Source of the DNA: Clostridia bacterium
GTDB taxonomy: Bacteria; Bacillota; Clostridia; Christensenellales; UBA1242
DNA: 64,000 nucleotides
Reading direction: 5' to 3'
Assembly (NCBI GenBank): GCA_016283155.1
Contig: JAEEMI010000025.1
Coordinates: forward strand, 1 to 64,000
A model generated the notes under the pieces. It was not told the origin of the DNA, searched no databases, and saw only the letters and a program-made list of their open reading frames with translations. This document shows, one piece after another, positions 46,880-55,262 of the stretch (positions are counted from its first letter, which is position 1; every line of letters starts with the position of its first letter). The translations under genes and the position numbers were made by a program.

Positions 46880-48959
46880 TATCCACACTGATATTTACTT
46901 CTAATTTTACTGGTAAGTTAACCACGCCTTCCATATGACGTTTAACGATTTCGCTAACGACGTTAATTTCTTCAGGTACACAGTCAAACACTAACTCATC
47001 GTGAATTTGTAAAACCATTAAACTCTTCAAACCACGTTCAGTCATTTCGTGATCAATCTTAACCATTGCTTGCTTAATAATATCTGCGGCACTACCTTGC
47101 ATTGGCATATTCATCGCAGCACGCGTAGCAAACGCAACCACATTATTATCTTTTGCATATAACTCGCGAATATAGCGACGGCGACCAAACATTGTTGAAA
47201 TATAACCATTTTGTTTAGCACTGGATACACAAAGATCTAAGAACTCTTTTACCTTGGGAAACGTGCGGAAATAATTCTTAATTACATTAGAAGCTTCATA
47301 CAAGCCGCAGTTTAAATCCTTTGCTAAACCGAAAGATGAAATACCATAGATAATACCAAAGTTCACTGTCTTAGCATCACGACGTCGTTCCGGATCTCCA
47401 AACATTTTTAAAGCCGTTTCGCGATGAATATCGACACCACGATTAAAAGCATCAATTAACCCCGGTTCACCAGATAAAGCTGCCAACAAACGTAATTCAA
47501 TTTGCGAATAATCTGCCGATAAAATTTTGCCATTGGGAAAACGCGAAACAAAAATTTGGCGAAAACGATCACTATCAACTTTACGTTGTGGAATATTCTG
47601 TAAATTTGGTTCACTAGATGACAAACGACCTGTGGCTGTCTTGTCAATGTTAAATGTGGTATGAATCAGCCCTTCTAAATCGACAGCATTACCATAACCG
47701 CGCACATAAGTTGAATACAATTTATATTTGCCACGATATTCCAAGACCTTAGCCGCTAAAGGCACGGTAGGTGCTAAACGCGTTAAAACTTCTTCATTAG
47801 TCGAATAGCGAGTTTTGGTTTTAGTCTTTTTATTTAAGGTAACACCTAATTTACGTTGCAAAACATCAATCAACTCCTGTGATGATTTAATGTTAAATGT
47901 TTCACCTGCTAATTCGAAAATTTCAGATTCTAAAGTTGCAATATCTTTTTCTAAAGCGGTACCTAAAGCATCTAAAGCCACCATATCGACTTTAACACCA
48001 TTAGCTGACATTTTATGTAAAACAGGTACCACCGCATCATCGATAGTTTTACTTTCGTCTTTTACATCAGCAAACAAAGGTGCAATTGGCTGCACTACGG
48101 TCGAACCACTAACCCAAAGATTACGACGTAATAAACTTTTAAAACCTGCCTTTTCAAATTTATGTTTAACATTATCATCAAATGGAAAAATGAATGGACA
48201 ATCTTTTAATGCAAAGTTAATTGGCACTTGACAATTAATTTCTGCCAATTTTTTCGATAATTTAACCATTGCGACACTATCGTTAACTTTCTTGTTAACA
48301 CCAGCTTCAATTACGGCTTCAACGGAACCATAATTTTGGACTAATGTTACCGCAGTTTTTTCGCCAACACCAGTAGCACCTGGAATATTATCACTCTTAT
48401 CACCCATTAATGCTTTAACATCAATTAACTGACGTGGTGATAATCCATATTCTTTTTGAATTCTATCAACCGTCCATACGTCCAAGTTTGTAACACCAGT
48501 TTTAGTTAAATGTAATTCAACATTGGGAGCAACTAATTGTAATCCATCACGATCCGCCGTTAAATTAATCACGTTAACATTTTTAGCTTGTCTCGCAATT
48601 GTACCAATAATATCATCAGCCTCATAGCCAGGACATTGATAGATTTTAACTTGCATTGTTTTTAAGATGTCTTTTAACTGGTCAAATTGCACCGCTAAAT
48701 CTTCAGGCATTTTGTGACGATTAGCCTTATATCCTTGAAACATTTGGTGACGGAAAGTCGGTTGCCTCATATCAAAAGCAACACAAACATATTTTACTTT
48801 TAAATCAGTTGCGGCTTTAATAAACATATTTAAAAATCCATAAACCGCATTTGTCGGTATTCCACCGAAACTTAGTTCTCCAACATCGCCACGCCCGCCG
48901 AAAGCATAATACGCACGATTCAGTAAACTGTTACCATCAATGACTAAAAATTTATCCAC
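46869..48959 (-). CDS. polA: DNA polymerase I lacking the 3'-5' exonuclease domain
   Basis: Pol I fills gaps and removes RNA primers. The 696-residue protein starts with a complete 5' nuclease domain (about 1-285: MDKFLVIDGNSLLNRA, GYEADDIIG, LTADRDGLQL, GDKSDNIPG) and ends with a complete family A polymerase domain (from about 310): motif A DYSQIELRLLA, motif B KTVNFGIIYG, motif C QIHDELVFD. Only about 25 residues separate them, where E. coli has roughly 190 residues of exonuclease domain; even the inactive remnant seen in Bacillus is missing. Start is GTG at 48959, with an extended -10 TGT-TATAAT 6 nt upstream. Confidence 0.97.
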   Translation of the reverse strand: MDKFLVIDGNSLLNRAYYAFGGRGDVGELSFGGIPTNAVYGFLNMFIKAATDLKVKYVCVAFDMRQPTFRHQMFQGYKANRHKMPEDLAVQFDQLKDILKTMQVKIYQCPGYEADDIIGTIARQAKNVNVINLTADRDGLQLVAPNVELHLTKTGVTNLDVWTVDRIQKEYGLSPRQLIDVKALMGDKSDNIPGATGVGEKTAVTLVQNYGSVEAVIEAGVNKKVNDSVAMVKLSKKLAEINCQVPINFALKDCPFIFPFDDNVKHKFEKAGFKSLLRRNLWVSGSTVVQPIAPLFADVKDESKTIDDAVVPVLHKMSANGVKVDMVALDALGTALEKDIATLESEIFELAGETFNIKSSQELIDVLQRKLGVTLNKKTKTKTRYSTNEEVLTRLAPTVPLAAKVLEYRGKYKLYSTYVRGYGNAVDLEGLIHTTFNIDKTATGRLSSSEPNLQNIPQRKVDSDRFRQIFVSRFPNGKILSADYSQIELRLLAALSGEPGLIDAFNRGVDIHRETALKMFGDPERRRDAKTVNFGIIYGISSFGLAKDLNCGLYEASNVIKNYFRTFPKVKEFLDLCVSSAKQNGYISTMFGRRRYIRELYAKDNNVVAFATRAAMNMPMQGSAADIIKQAMVKIDHEMTERGLKSLMVLQIHDELVFDCVPEEINVVSEIVKRHMEGVVNLPVKLEVNISVDTTL

Positions 48960-48965
48960 AAATTA

Positions 48966-48974
48966 ATTATAACA
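48966..48974 (-). promoter_or_regulatory. Extended -10 promoter of polA, predicted leaderless
   Basis: Minus strand: TGT-TATAAT (48974-48966), then 6 nt to the GTG at 48959. I see no good -35, as expected for an extended -10 element. No Shine-Dalgarno. Confidence 0.6.
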
Positions 48975-48977
48975 TAA

Positions 48978-49352
48978 TTAAGCAACTTCAACATCTTTAT
49001 TTCGTAAACGTAAAATTACCGCTGAAATCAGACCAATCAACGTTTGGAAGACCAAATCGCTGAAAGTGTTCAACCCTAAATTCAAATTACCATCAACCAA
49101 TGCAAAAATTAAAAATGTTAAAACCATATACAACAGACCGACCAAAGCACCAAACAACCAACCTTTACTTTTGGCAGGTTTAATAGCAATCGCAACAGCC
49201 ATAAAGATACAAACGACTTTCACAATTTGCATCACTGGCGAAATCACATTGTTGTTTAATCCGGTCAGTTGCAAAATTAATGCAAAACCTAAAATAAAAA
49301 GAAGTGTTGCAATTACTGCACACAACACTCCTTTACAAATACTTTTAATCAT
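48978..49352 (-). CDS. TIGR04086/YrzE-family four-helix membrane protein
   Basis: A 124-residue integral membrane protein with four predicted helices and the segment KSKGWLFGALVGLLYMVLTFLIF, which matches the small Firmicute membrane family TIGR04086 (YrzE). The function of the family is unknown. I prefer the ATG at 49352; a TTG two codons earlier is possible. It lies 28 nt after rpmA and 18 nt before polA in the same direction, so it is likely co-transcribed with rplU-rpmA. Confidence 0.75.
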   Translation of the reverse strand: MIKSICKGVLCAVIATLLFILGFALILQLTGLNNNVISPVMQIVKVVCIFMAVAIAIKPAKSKGWLFGALVGLLYMVLTFLIFALVDGNLNLGLNTFSDLVFQTLIGLISAVILRLRNKDVEVA

Positions 49353-49380
49353 AGCCAAATATATGGCTAAAACCCGTTAA

Positions 49381-49629
49381 TTATTCTACTGAACAGAATT
49401 TTTTGTTATTAGCTTTACGTGTGAACTTAACTGTTCCTTCTTTTAAAGCAAACAAAGTATGATCGTGTCCACAACCAACATTGTCACCTGGTTTTACATC
49501 AGTACCGCGTTGACGCACAATAATTGCGCCTGCCTTAGCCATTTGACCATCGGCAATTTTTACGCCTAAACGTTTTGAATTACTATCTCTTCCATTGGCG
49601 GTTGAGCCGCCACCTTTATGGTGTGCCAT
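49381..49629 (-). CDS. rpmA: 50S ribosomal protein L27 without N-terminal extension
   Basis: L27 reaches the peptidyl-transferase centre with its N-terminus. The 82-residue protein begins [16 protein letters not shown], so the mature glycine-rich end follows almost directly after the initiator methionine. Most Firmicute L27 proteins carry an extra N-terminal peptide of about nine residues that the protease Prp must remove. Here there is none, and prp (ysxB), normally between rplU and rpmA, is absent: the genes are 2 nt apart. Confidence 0.97.
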   Translation of the reverse strand: MAHHKGGGSTANGRDSNSKRLGVKIADGQMAKAGAIIVRQRGTDVKPGDNVGCGHDHTLFALKEGTVKFTRKANNKKFCSVE

Positions 49630-49631
49630 TC

Positions 49632-49922
49632 TTAGTTACTTCCTCCAATTTTAATTTTTGTATAAGGTTGACGATGTCCGTATTTTTTACGTACGTTATT
49701 TTTTGGTTTATATTTAAAACCATTAATTTTGTCACCTTTACCGTGTTCCACGATGGTGGCAGTTACTTTTCCTGGTTTGGTATCAATTTTACCATTGTCA
49801 TAAGACATCACAGTTGCAACTTCAACTTTGTCGCCAACGTTGCCGTCGATCTTTTCGACCACGACTTCATCGCCTGGTTGAACGTGATATTGTTTGCCAC
49901 CTTGCATAATGATTGCGTTCAT
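49632..49922 (-). CDS. rplU: 50S ribosomal protein L21
   Basis: L21, 96 residues from the ATG at 49922 ([18 protein letters not shown]), with the C-terminal [19 protein letters not shown] motif. A longer frame from 49958 is rejected because it would cross the consensus promoter. It heads rplU-rpmA-(YrzE-like). The -10 lies 7 nt before the ATG with no Shine-Dalgarno, so it is predicted to be leaderless. Confidence 0.96.
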   Translation of the reverse strand: MNAIIMQGGKQYHVQPGDEVVVEKIDGNVGDKVEVATVMSYDNGKIDTKPGKVTATIVEHGKGDKINGFKYKPKNNVRKKYGHRQPYTKIKIGGSN

Positions 49923-49929
49923 AACGTCT

Positions 49930-49958
49930 ATGATAAAATAATTTCCTGCTTTTGTCAA
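49930..49958 (-). promoter_or_regulatory. Promoter of rplU-rpmA, predicted leaderless
   Basis: Minus strand: consensus -35 TTGACA (49958-49953), 17-nt spacer, -10 TATCAT (49935-49930), then 7 nt to the ATG at 49922. Confidence 0.75.
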
Positions 49959-49983
49959 TCATTAATTAACACTGTTACAACAT

Positions 49984-50721
49984 TCAAATAACATCTTTAC
50001 CAAACGACATATATGTTCTCATTTCACGTAATACCTTTTGTTCGATTCGACTAACTTGTACCTGTGAAAGCTGTAAACAGCGTGCAACTTCACTTTGTGT
50101 TGCATTACGATAATACCTCAACAAAATCACTTGCCGTTCACGTGTTGGCAATTTTGCTAACATATTTTTAATCATTACGTGGTCAAGAAATGCACTGTCA
50201 TCACTAGCCACAAATTTATCAGCCAAACAAATTGTTTCATCATTGTCGTCGTTGTTTACATTACAAGCAAATAATGGCACTGGTAAATGCGATGCTTCCA
50301 TCGCAAAAATTACTTCTTCTTTTGTCACACCAAATTCTGTTGCAATTTCATCCACAGTTGGTGGTTCTATATCACCACTTTTTAATAATAAATATTTTTT
50401 AATTTTAACATACAAAGTCTTAACTGAACGACTAACTTTAATTGCACCATCATCACGTAAAAAACGTTTAATTTCACCAATAATTAACGGCGTAGCATAC
50501 GTGGTAAATTTTACTTGATACTTAGGATCAAACTTATTAATTGCTTTAACAAAGCCTAAACAACCCAATTGATATAAATCATCATATTCTACTCCCTTAC
50601 CAAGATATCTTTTCAACAAGGATTTAATTAGCGGTTGGTTTTGTTGAACCAATAAGTTTTTAGCTTGTTCATCGCCACCTTTGGCACGTAAGACCAAATC
50701 AATAATTGTATCTTTTTGCAT
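49984..50721 (-). CDS. sigF: RNA polymerase sigma-F, forespore-specific sigma factor
   Basis: Sigma-F starts the forespore programme and is held inactive by SpoIIAB. The 245-residue protein has region 2 (YDDLYQLGCLGFVKAINKFDP, then FTTYATPLIIGEIKRFLRDDG) and a region 4 helix-turn-helix (SEVARCLQLSQVQVSRIEQKVL). It is the third gene of spoIIAA-spoIIAB-sigF. Its start is immediately preceded by a GC-rich hairpin that spans the spoIIAB stop codon, so its translation is probably coupled to spoIIAB. Sigma-G is closely related, but this operon context identifies sigma-F. Confidence 0.94.
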   Translation of the reverse strand: MQKDTIIDLVLRAKGGDEQAKNLLVQQNQPLIKSLLKRYLGKGVEYDDLYQLGCLGFVKAINKFDPKYQVKFTTYATPLIIGEIKRFLRDDGAIKVSRSVKTLYVKIKKYLLLKSGDIEPPTVDEIATEFGVTKEEVIFAMEASHLPVPLFACNVNNDDNDETICLADKFVASDDSAFLDHVMIKNMLAKLPTRERQVILLRYYRNATQSEVARCLQLSQVQVSRIEQKVLREMRTYMSFGKDVI

Positions 50722-50736
50722 CGGGGTTATTCCCCG
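50722..50736 (-). promoter_or_regulatory. Hairpin across the spoIIAB stop and sigF start
   Basis: A perfect 5-bp GC stem CGGGG/CCCCG (50736-50732 with 50726-50722) closes the loop AATAA, which contains the spoIIAB stop codon, and ends directly at the sigF ATG (50721). The GGGG that could serve as Shine-Dalgarno is inside the stem, so a ribosome finishing spoIIAB would have to open it. Confidence 0.55.
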
Positions 50737-51188
50737 CTGACTTGTGCTTTTTCCTTTGTAAAATGTTTTCGCATTGTTACCACTGTTCCGCCTCCATTGC
50801 GATTATTGACCGAAATTGAATCCATAAAACTCTGCATTACCGTAAAACCCATACCACTACGTTCATTATCAGGTTCAGTCGTATAAAATGGTTCCATTGC
50901 CTGTTTGATGTTAGAAATTCCCACACCACAATCACTGATTGTAACTTCTAACATCTGTGGAAACAATTTACATTCAATCGTAATTAAGTCATCTTTACTT
51001 TGTCGCTTTTGATATGCGTGCACAACACAATTAGTTACGGCCTCGCTAACCGCCGTCTTAATATCACTTACCTCATCAATGGTAGGATTTAACCCAACAC
51101 AAAAAGCTGCCACAACTGCACGTGCAAAAGATTCGTTTTCACTCTTGGCAGGAATTTGCATCGACATTGTATTGATTATTTCATTCAT
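50727..51188 (-). CDS. spoIIAB: Anti-sigma-F factor and SpoIIAA kinase SpoIIAB
   Basis: SpoIIAB binds sigma-F and phosphorylates SpoIIAA on serine. The 153-residue GHKL-type protein has the N box (AVSEAVTNCVVHAY), the G1 box (ISDCGVGISN) and the G2 box (RSGMGFTVMQSFMD). The N-terminal SMQIPAKSENESFARAVVAAF region matches the B. subtilis protein closely. It overlaps spoIIAA by 4 nt (ATGA) and is followed by sigF after 5 nt. Confidence 0.95.
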   Translation of the reverse strand: MNEIINTMSMQIPAKSENESFARAVVAAFCVGLNPTIDEVSDIKTAVSEAVTNCVVHAYQKRQSKDDLITIECKLFPQMLEVTISDCGVGISNIKQAMEPFYTTEPDNERSGMGFTVMQSFMDSISVNNRNGGGTVVTMRKHFTKEKAQVSGE

Positions 51189-51505
51189 AAATTCGCCCCC
51201 TTTAATTTTGGCATAATTTGATATAACCCAGTCATTTGAAAAATACGCTCCGCCTGTATAGACGGATTGGCAATATAAATTGGCACACCACGATCTTTCA
51301 TCTTTTTATAGCGTCCCAACAATACACCGATTCCAGTTGAGTCCATAAATGATAAATTTGCCAAATCAATAACAATTCGATTGGCTTTAGCATTTAACAT
51401 TACTTGCTCTAATGCTAAACGTGTGTATTCCGCCGTCTTTTCATCTAGTTCACCATTTAACGAAATGTACAGCACATTATGGTGTGTCCGTGTTAAAACA
51501 TTCAT
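51185..51505 (-). CDS. spoIIAA: Anti-sigma factor antagonist SpoIIAA
   Basis: SpoIIAA frees sigma-F by binding SpoIIAB; it is switched off by phosphorylation. The 106-residue STAS-domain protein has the conserved phospho-serine motif FMDSTGIGVLLGR with S56 as the likely site. The ATG at 51505 is chosen because it follows a strong Shine-Dalgarno (AAAGGAGG) by 5 nt and matches the family start; an upstream start at 51526 adds seven residues. First gene of the spoIIA operon. In B. subtilis the operon is driven by sigma-H; I could not identify a convincing sigma-H site in the 139 nt upstream. Confidence 0.94.
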   Translation of the reverse strand: MNVLTRTHHNVLYISLNGELDEKTAEYTRLALEQVMLNAKANRIVIDLANLSFMDSTGIGVLLGRYKKMKDRGVPIYIANPSIQAERIFQMTGLYQIMPKLKGANL

Positions 51506-51644
51506 TGCTCCTCCTTTATGTATCAAGCATAAAGAAAATGTAATGTTAAATAATGACGGATTTTATTTTTTTATTAAGAAAATTGTCGTAATGACAGTAA
51601 CGATTACAAAACCAATTCCGACACAAACATCAACCAACAAACAA

Positions 51645-52571
51645 TCAAGCAAGTAACGACTCCATAATTTGGATGGCATTAGTAGCGGCACCTTTGCGTA
51701 AATTATCACTGACTGTCCATAGATTAATTGTGTTGCGATGTGACGCATCTAAACGCACACGACCAACGTAGACTTCATCGTGCCCTGATACTTGAGTCGG
51801 TACAGCGTAATCATCGCAATAAACCACACTTGGCGCTTGCGATAAAATTTGTTTTACACGTACCAAATCAGGACGATGATAAAATTCAACGTTAATCGCA
51901 ACACAATGACAATTTGCAACCGGAACACGGACCGCGGTAGCCGAAATTTCAATTTCATTACGTCCTAAAATTTTCCGTGTTTCTTTAATCATTTTGTTTT
52001 CCTCTTTTGTATTGCCATCTGGCATTCGTACGTCAATATCTGGTAAAACATTATTTACAATAGAATATTTAAAGCTGGGATTACGACCTGCACCGCTGAT
52101 TGCTTGATATGTTGAATAAACAATACGTTTAATTTTATAAACACGATCTAATGGTGCTAATGCCACCACAGCGCCAATTGTGGAACAATTTGGGTTTGCA
52201 ATCAGCTTACTTTCTCCGATACTGGATAAATTAATTTCTGGTACAACTAAAGGCACTTCTGGTTGCATTCGAAAAAAACTACTATTATCAATGACAGTAG
52301 TTCCCGCTGCTACAAACCTGGGGACCCATTCACGTGCAACATCAGCGCCAGCCGCAAACAATGCATAGTCAGCTTTAATTTCTGCAACACGTGTTGTCGT
52401 TAAAGTTTCAATTATATATTCCTCGCCATTGATTATCAGCTTTTCGCCTGCGTGATTTTGACTGGCGAATAGAAAATATTCACCGTTGATGTGACGTTCA
52501 TTTAAAACCTGTAACATTGTTTGTCCGACGAAACCAGTCACACCAATCACAGCAATTTTAGTTGTTTTCAT
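51645..52571 (-). CDS. asd: Aspartate-semialdehyde dehydrogenase
   Basis: Asd reduces aspartyl phosphate to the semialdehyde for lysine/diaminopimelate, threonine and methionine. The 308-residue protein has the NADP fold GVTGFVGQTMLQVL at the N-terminus, the catalytic cysteine C129 in IANPNCSTIG, and the QAISGAGRNPS and RVPVANCHCV segments of the active site. It is somewhat shorter than the 330-350 residues usual for the family. No Shine-Dalgarno precedes the ATG; a TATATA lies 6 nt upstream but has no good -35. It is divergent from the membrane protein at 52.6 kb. Confidence 0.95.
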   Translation of the reverse strand: MKTTKIAVIGVTGFVGQTMLQVLNERHINGEYFLFASQNHAGEKLIINGEEYIIETLTTTRVAEIKADYALFAAGADVAREWVPRFVAAGTTVIDNSSFFRMQPEVPLVVPEINLSSIGESKLIANPNCSTIGAVVALAPLDRVYKIKRIVYSTYQAISGAGRNPSFKYSIVNNVLPDIDVRMPDGNTKEENKMIKETRKILGRNEIEISATAVRVPVANCHCVAINVEFYHRPDLVRVKQILSQAPSVVYCDDYAVPTQVSGHDEVYVGRVRLDASHRNTINLWTVSDNLRKGAATNAIQIMESLLA

Positions 52572-52616
52572 AGCATTTATATATTAAAATATGTTTAAAC
52601 TTGTGATGGGGGAAAT

Positions 52617-54149
52617 ATGTTGTTTAGCTATGAAATGAAAAAAATTTGGCGACGCGTTTCACCACTTATTGTTCTAATTACCTTGTCGGCGACAGTGATT
52701 ATTACATTGATTTTAACAATGGTATTACCCTTTAAAATTAGTTACACACCAATTGAATATAAAAATGTTGATACTGCTTATGCCGCACTTGAAACCAAAA
52801 TTCAAAATTGGAACACGACAAATATCCGTGAACAATTTTCTATTGCTTTTGATACTTTTTACAATGACTACGAAATTATGAATGCTAGTACCTTATATGA
52901 TACAGATCATATTGTGGATAAATATCACGAAGCCCAAACAACTTTTAATCAATTTTATTTAGATTATTATCTTCATCCGACTTACGGAATTTATAGTCAC
53001 TATGCTGATTATTTATTAGTGCGTAGCGAATACAATGAAAAATTTAGCGAGATATTATCTACACTTAATGAATTTTTTACTAATAATTATTCTGACAGAA
53101 ATGACATCGTTCGCAATTTAAGTTCTACTAATCCAACTTGGGAAGACGCCAGTCTAAAAACAATTTTAGAAAATCTCTTTTATGTACAAAAAATTAAATC
53201 TGAAGATTTAGCCGAGTTGAAAGCATTTTTCAACACCCACCCTGCTGGTCAGGTTGGTTATGATTATACTGATGCTTATGACTATGCGATTAACCGTTTC
53301 TATATAGCGGTAAATACGGGTTCAACTTATGTTGGTAAATTGTCACAATATGCGGGATTTGAAGATTACCGGGACACTATGACGTCTACGCGTGCTTGTA
53401 ATTTGGCTGAATACCGTATAGAACACGCTGACGAAGACTTTGCAATTCCATTTGAATTTGGAAACATCTACAATAATTCCAATCAAATTAGTTTGTTCGA
53501 TTTTGTATTTACTAATTTAGAAATGGCGATGATTCCAATTTCATTATTGGTAATGGTTTGGGCAGCGTGCACCTTCTTTACTGATAATAATCAAAATACT
53601 TTAATTACACCAGTTACTGCAGGCAAACATCGTTCAACAATTATTCTAACAAAGACCGCTGTAATTTTACTTTTAATGGTAATGTCCCTACTAATCCTAA
53701 CAGGCATTTATATCACAATTGGTTTATTATTTTTCCGTGCATACGTCAGTCCGGATATTTTATTCTTGTTTAATGGTACTACACCAATAGCAATGTCATC
53801 CGCCAATTATTTTGCCGTTTACTTTCTCAATCTGGTTTTCAAATTATTACCGTTGATCGCACTTTGTGGGTTATTCTCATTTATTAAAAGCCGACCTTTT
53901 GTTATTGTTGGTTTCACCGCCTTGATTTACGTTGGAATCATACTTTGTAATCAACTTTTAGGTTGGTTCTGGTTCTATCAATTTGTTCCATTAATGGGTT
54001 TAGATCCAATGCGCTATTTTGGTGCTAAATTACTCTTTGCTCCAATGCCAAGCACTTATAACCTGTGGTATACATTTCCCATTGTCGTGTGTGGTACCGC
54101 AGCAATGTACTGGACATTGATTCATATTTTCCGTCATCACGATTTCTAA
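52617..54149 (+). CDS. ABC-2-type transporter-like membrane protein
   Basis: A 510-residue membrane protein: a cytoplasmic MLFSYEMKKIWRR start, one membrane helix (about 17-39), a hydrophilic domain of about 250 residues presumably outside the cell (rich in Y, N, D), then five or six helices in the C-terminal half. This 1 + loop + 5 pattern and the start sequence fit ABC-2 permease subunits of uncharacterised exporters. No ATP-binding subunit is adjacent, so the transport role is inferred only. A Shine-Dalgarno-like GGGGGA lies 4 nt before the ATG. The rnhA promoter lies just downstream of its stop. Confidence 0.65.
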   Translation: MLFSYEMKKIWRRVSPLIVLITLSATVIITLILTMVLPFKISYTPIEYKNVDTAYAALETKIQNWNTTNIREQFSIAFDTFYNDYEIMNASTLYDTDHIVDKYHEAQTTFNQFYLDYYLHPTYGIYSHYADYLLVRSEYNEKFSEILSTLNEFFTNNYSDRNDIVRNLSSTNPTWEDASLKTILENLFYVQKIKSEDLAELKAFFNTHPAGQVGYDYTDAYDYAINRFYIAVNTGSTYVGKLSQYAGFEDYRDTMTSTRACNLAEYRIEHADEDFAIPFEFGNIYNNSNQISLFDFVFTNLEMAMIPISLLVMVWAACTFFTDNNQNTLITPVTAGKHRSTIILTKTAVILLLMVMSLLILTGIYITIGLLFFRAYVSPDILFLFNGTTPIAMSSANYFAVYFLNLVFKLLPLIALCGLFSFIKSRPFVIVGFTALIYVGIILCNQLLGWFWFYQFVPLMGLDPMRYFGAKLLFAPMPSTYNLWYTFPIVVCGTAAMYWTLIHIFRHHDF

Positions 54150-54179
54150 TTGCCAAGATAAAACCAGTCACATTATAAT
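54150..54179 (+). promoter_or_regulatory. Promoter of rnhA, predicted leaderless
   Basis: -35 TTGCCA (54150-54155), 18-nt spacer, -10 TATAAT (54174-54179), then 6 nt to the ATG at 54186. No Shine-Dalgarno. Confidence 0.7.
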
Positions 54180-54185
54180 AAACCA

Positions 54186-54629
54186 ATGGAAAATACCATC
54201 GCAGTTTATACAGACGGTGCTTGTAGTGGCAATCCCGGACCAGGCGGTTGGGGTTCTGTATTACTTTACCAAGGCAAAGAAAAAGAGTTGTCTGGATATG
54301 ATGCCAACACAACCAACAACCGAATGGAATTAACCGCAGTAATTCAAGGTTTATCTGCGCTTAAAACTACCACATTACCAGTTACACTTTATACTGACAG
54401 TAAATATATTGTTGATGCAATCAATCAACATTGGTTAGAGAACTGGCAAACAAAAGGTTGGCAAAATACTGCCAAGAAACCTGTAGCCAACCGTGACCTT
54501 TGGGAACAAATTATTAAATTAAACCAAATTTATCATCCCACCTACGTATGGGTTAAGGGACACAGCACCAATGCCTATAATAATCGTTGTGATGCTTTGG
54601 CAGTTCAAGCCATTCAAGATCATAAATAA
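54186..54629 (+). CDS. rnhA: Ribonuclease HI
   Basis: RNase HI removes RNA from RNA-DNA hybrids. The 147-residue protein has the full catalytic set: D10 (YTDGAC), E48 (NRMEL), D71 (YTDSKY) and D136 (NRCDALA), with the loop histidine H126 (KGHS). The basic handle region GWQNTAKKPVANRDLW is present. Length is normal for the bacterial enzyme. It is convergent with the MORN-repeat gene, 6 nt between stops. Confidence 0.97.
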   Translation: MENTIAVYTDGACSGNPGPGGWGSVLLYQGKEKELSGYDANTTNNRMELTAVIQGLSALKTTTLPVTLYTDSKYIVDAINQHWLENWQTKGWQNTAKKPVANRDLWEQIIKLNQIYHPTYVWVKGHSTNAYNNRCDALAVQAIQDHK

Positions 54630-54635
54630 TATAAC

Positions 54636-55262
54636 TCATTCAACTTTATTGTCTTTTTCCCAGCGACCTTTTTCCGTTGTACCATCAGCATATAAATAAA
54701 CGCCTTGACCATTTTTTTGATTATTTTTCCATTCACCAACGAATTGTTCACCATTAGCAAAAACTTGACGCCCTTTACCACTACGCTGGTCATTGGCCCA
54801 ACCACCTTCGTAACCGTTACCATCACCATAATTAAGTACGCCTTGTCCTTGACGTTTACCGTTTACCCAATCGCCAGCATAGCGGCCACCATCAGCATAA
54901 ATCAATACGCCTTTACCATTTTGATGTCCATTTTGAAAGTCGCCCTGATAAATATTACCATTATGGTAACGATACGTTCCTTTACCGTGAAATTGGTTAT
55001 CAACCACTTCCCCTTCATATTGGTCATCATTTTTAAAACGATACGCAACTTTTCCTTGTAAAATGTCATTTTCCCAATTAGCTACCATTACATCACCATT
55101 GGTAAAATAATAGATACCTCGTCCGTGTCGATGATCACCGTGGAATTGACCTTCATAGCGTGCACCACTTTTGTATGTATAAGCTCCGATACCTTCTTTT
55201 TTATTATTTTCAATTTGACCCGCATAGGTATCACCATTAGGATAATTAATAACCTTTTCCAT
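54636..55262 (-). CDS. MORN-repeat protein
   Basis: A 208-residue protein built from eight MORN repeats of 23 residues plus a partial ninth (pattern NGxxYxGxWxNxxxxGxGxxxY), with almost nothing else. MORN repeats form elongated beta sheets and act as membrane- or protein-binding scaffolds; no enzymatic domain is present. The ATG at 55262 is supported by a Shine-Dalgarno (AAGGAG) 6 nt upstream. The start lies inside the 3' end of the ClpX-like gene (17-nt overlap), so the two are translationally coupled and probably act together. Confidence 0.85.
   Translation of the reverse strand: MEKVINYPNGDTYAGQIENNKKEGIGAYTYKSGARYEGQFHGDHRHGRGIYYFTNGDVMVANWENDILQGKVAYRFKNDDQYEGEVVDNQFHGKGTYRYHNGNIYQGDFQNGHQNGKGVLIYADGGRYAGDWVNGKRQGQGVLNYGDGNGYEGGWANDQRSGKGRQVFANGEQFVGEWKNNQKNGQGVYLYADGTTEKGRWEKDNKVE

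Noticed and set aside
51563-51748. A 61-residue frame after asd with a hydrophobic end (GIGFVIVTVITTIFLIKK)
   Set aside because: Its N-terminal half is an out-of-frame reading of asd. The hydrophobic tail could be a tiny membrane peptide, but there is no Shine-Dalgarno or promoter at a suitable start.
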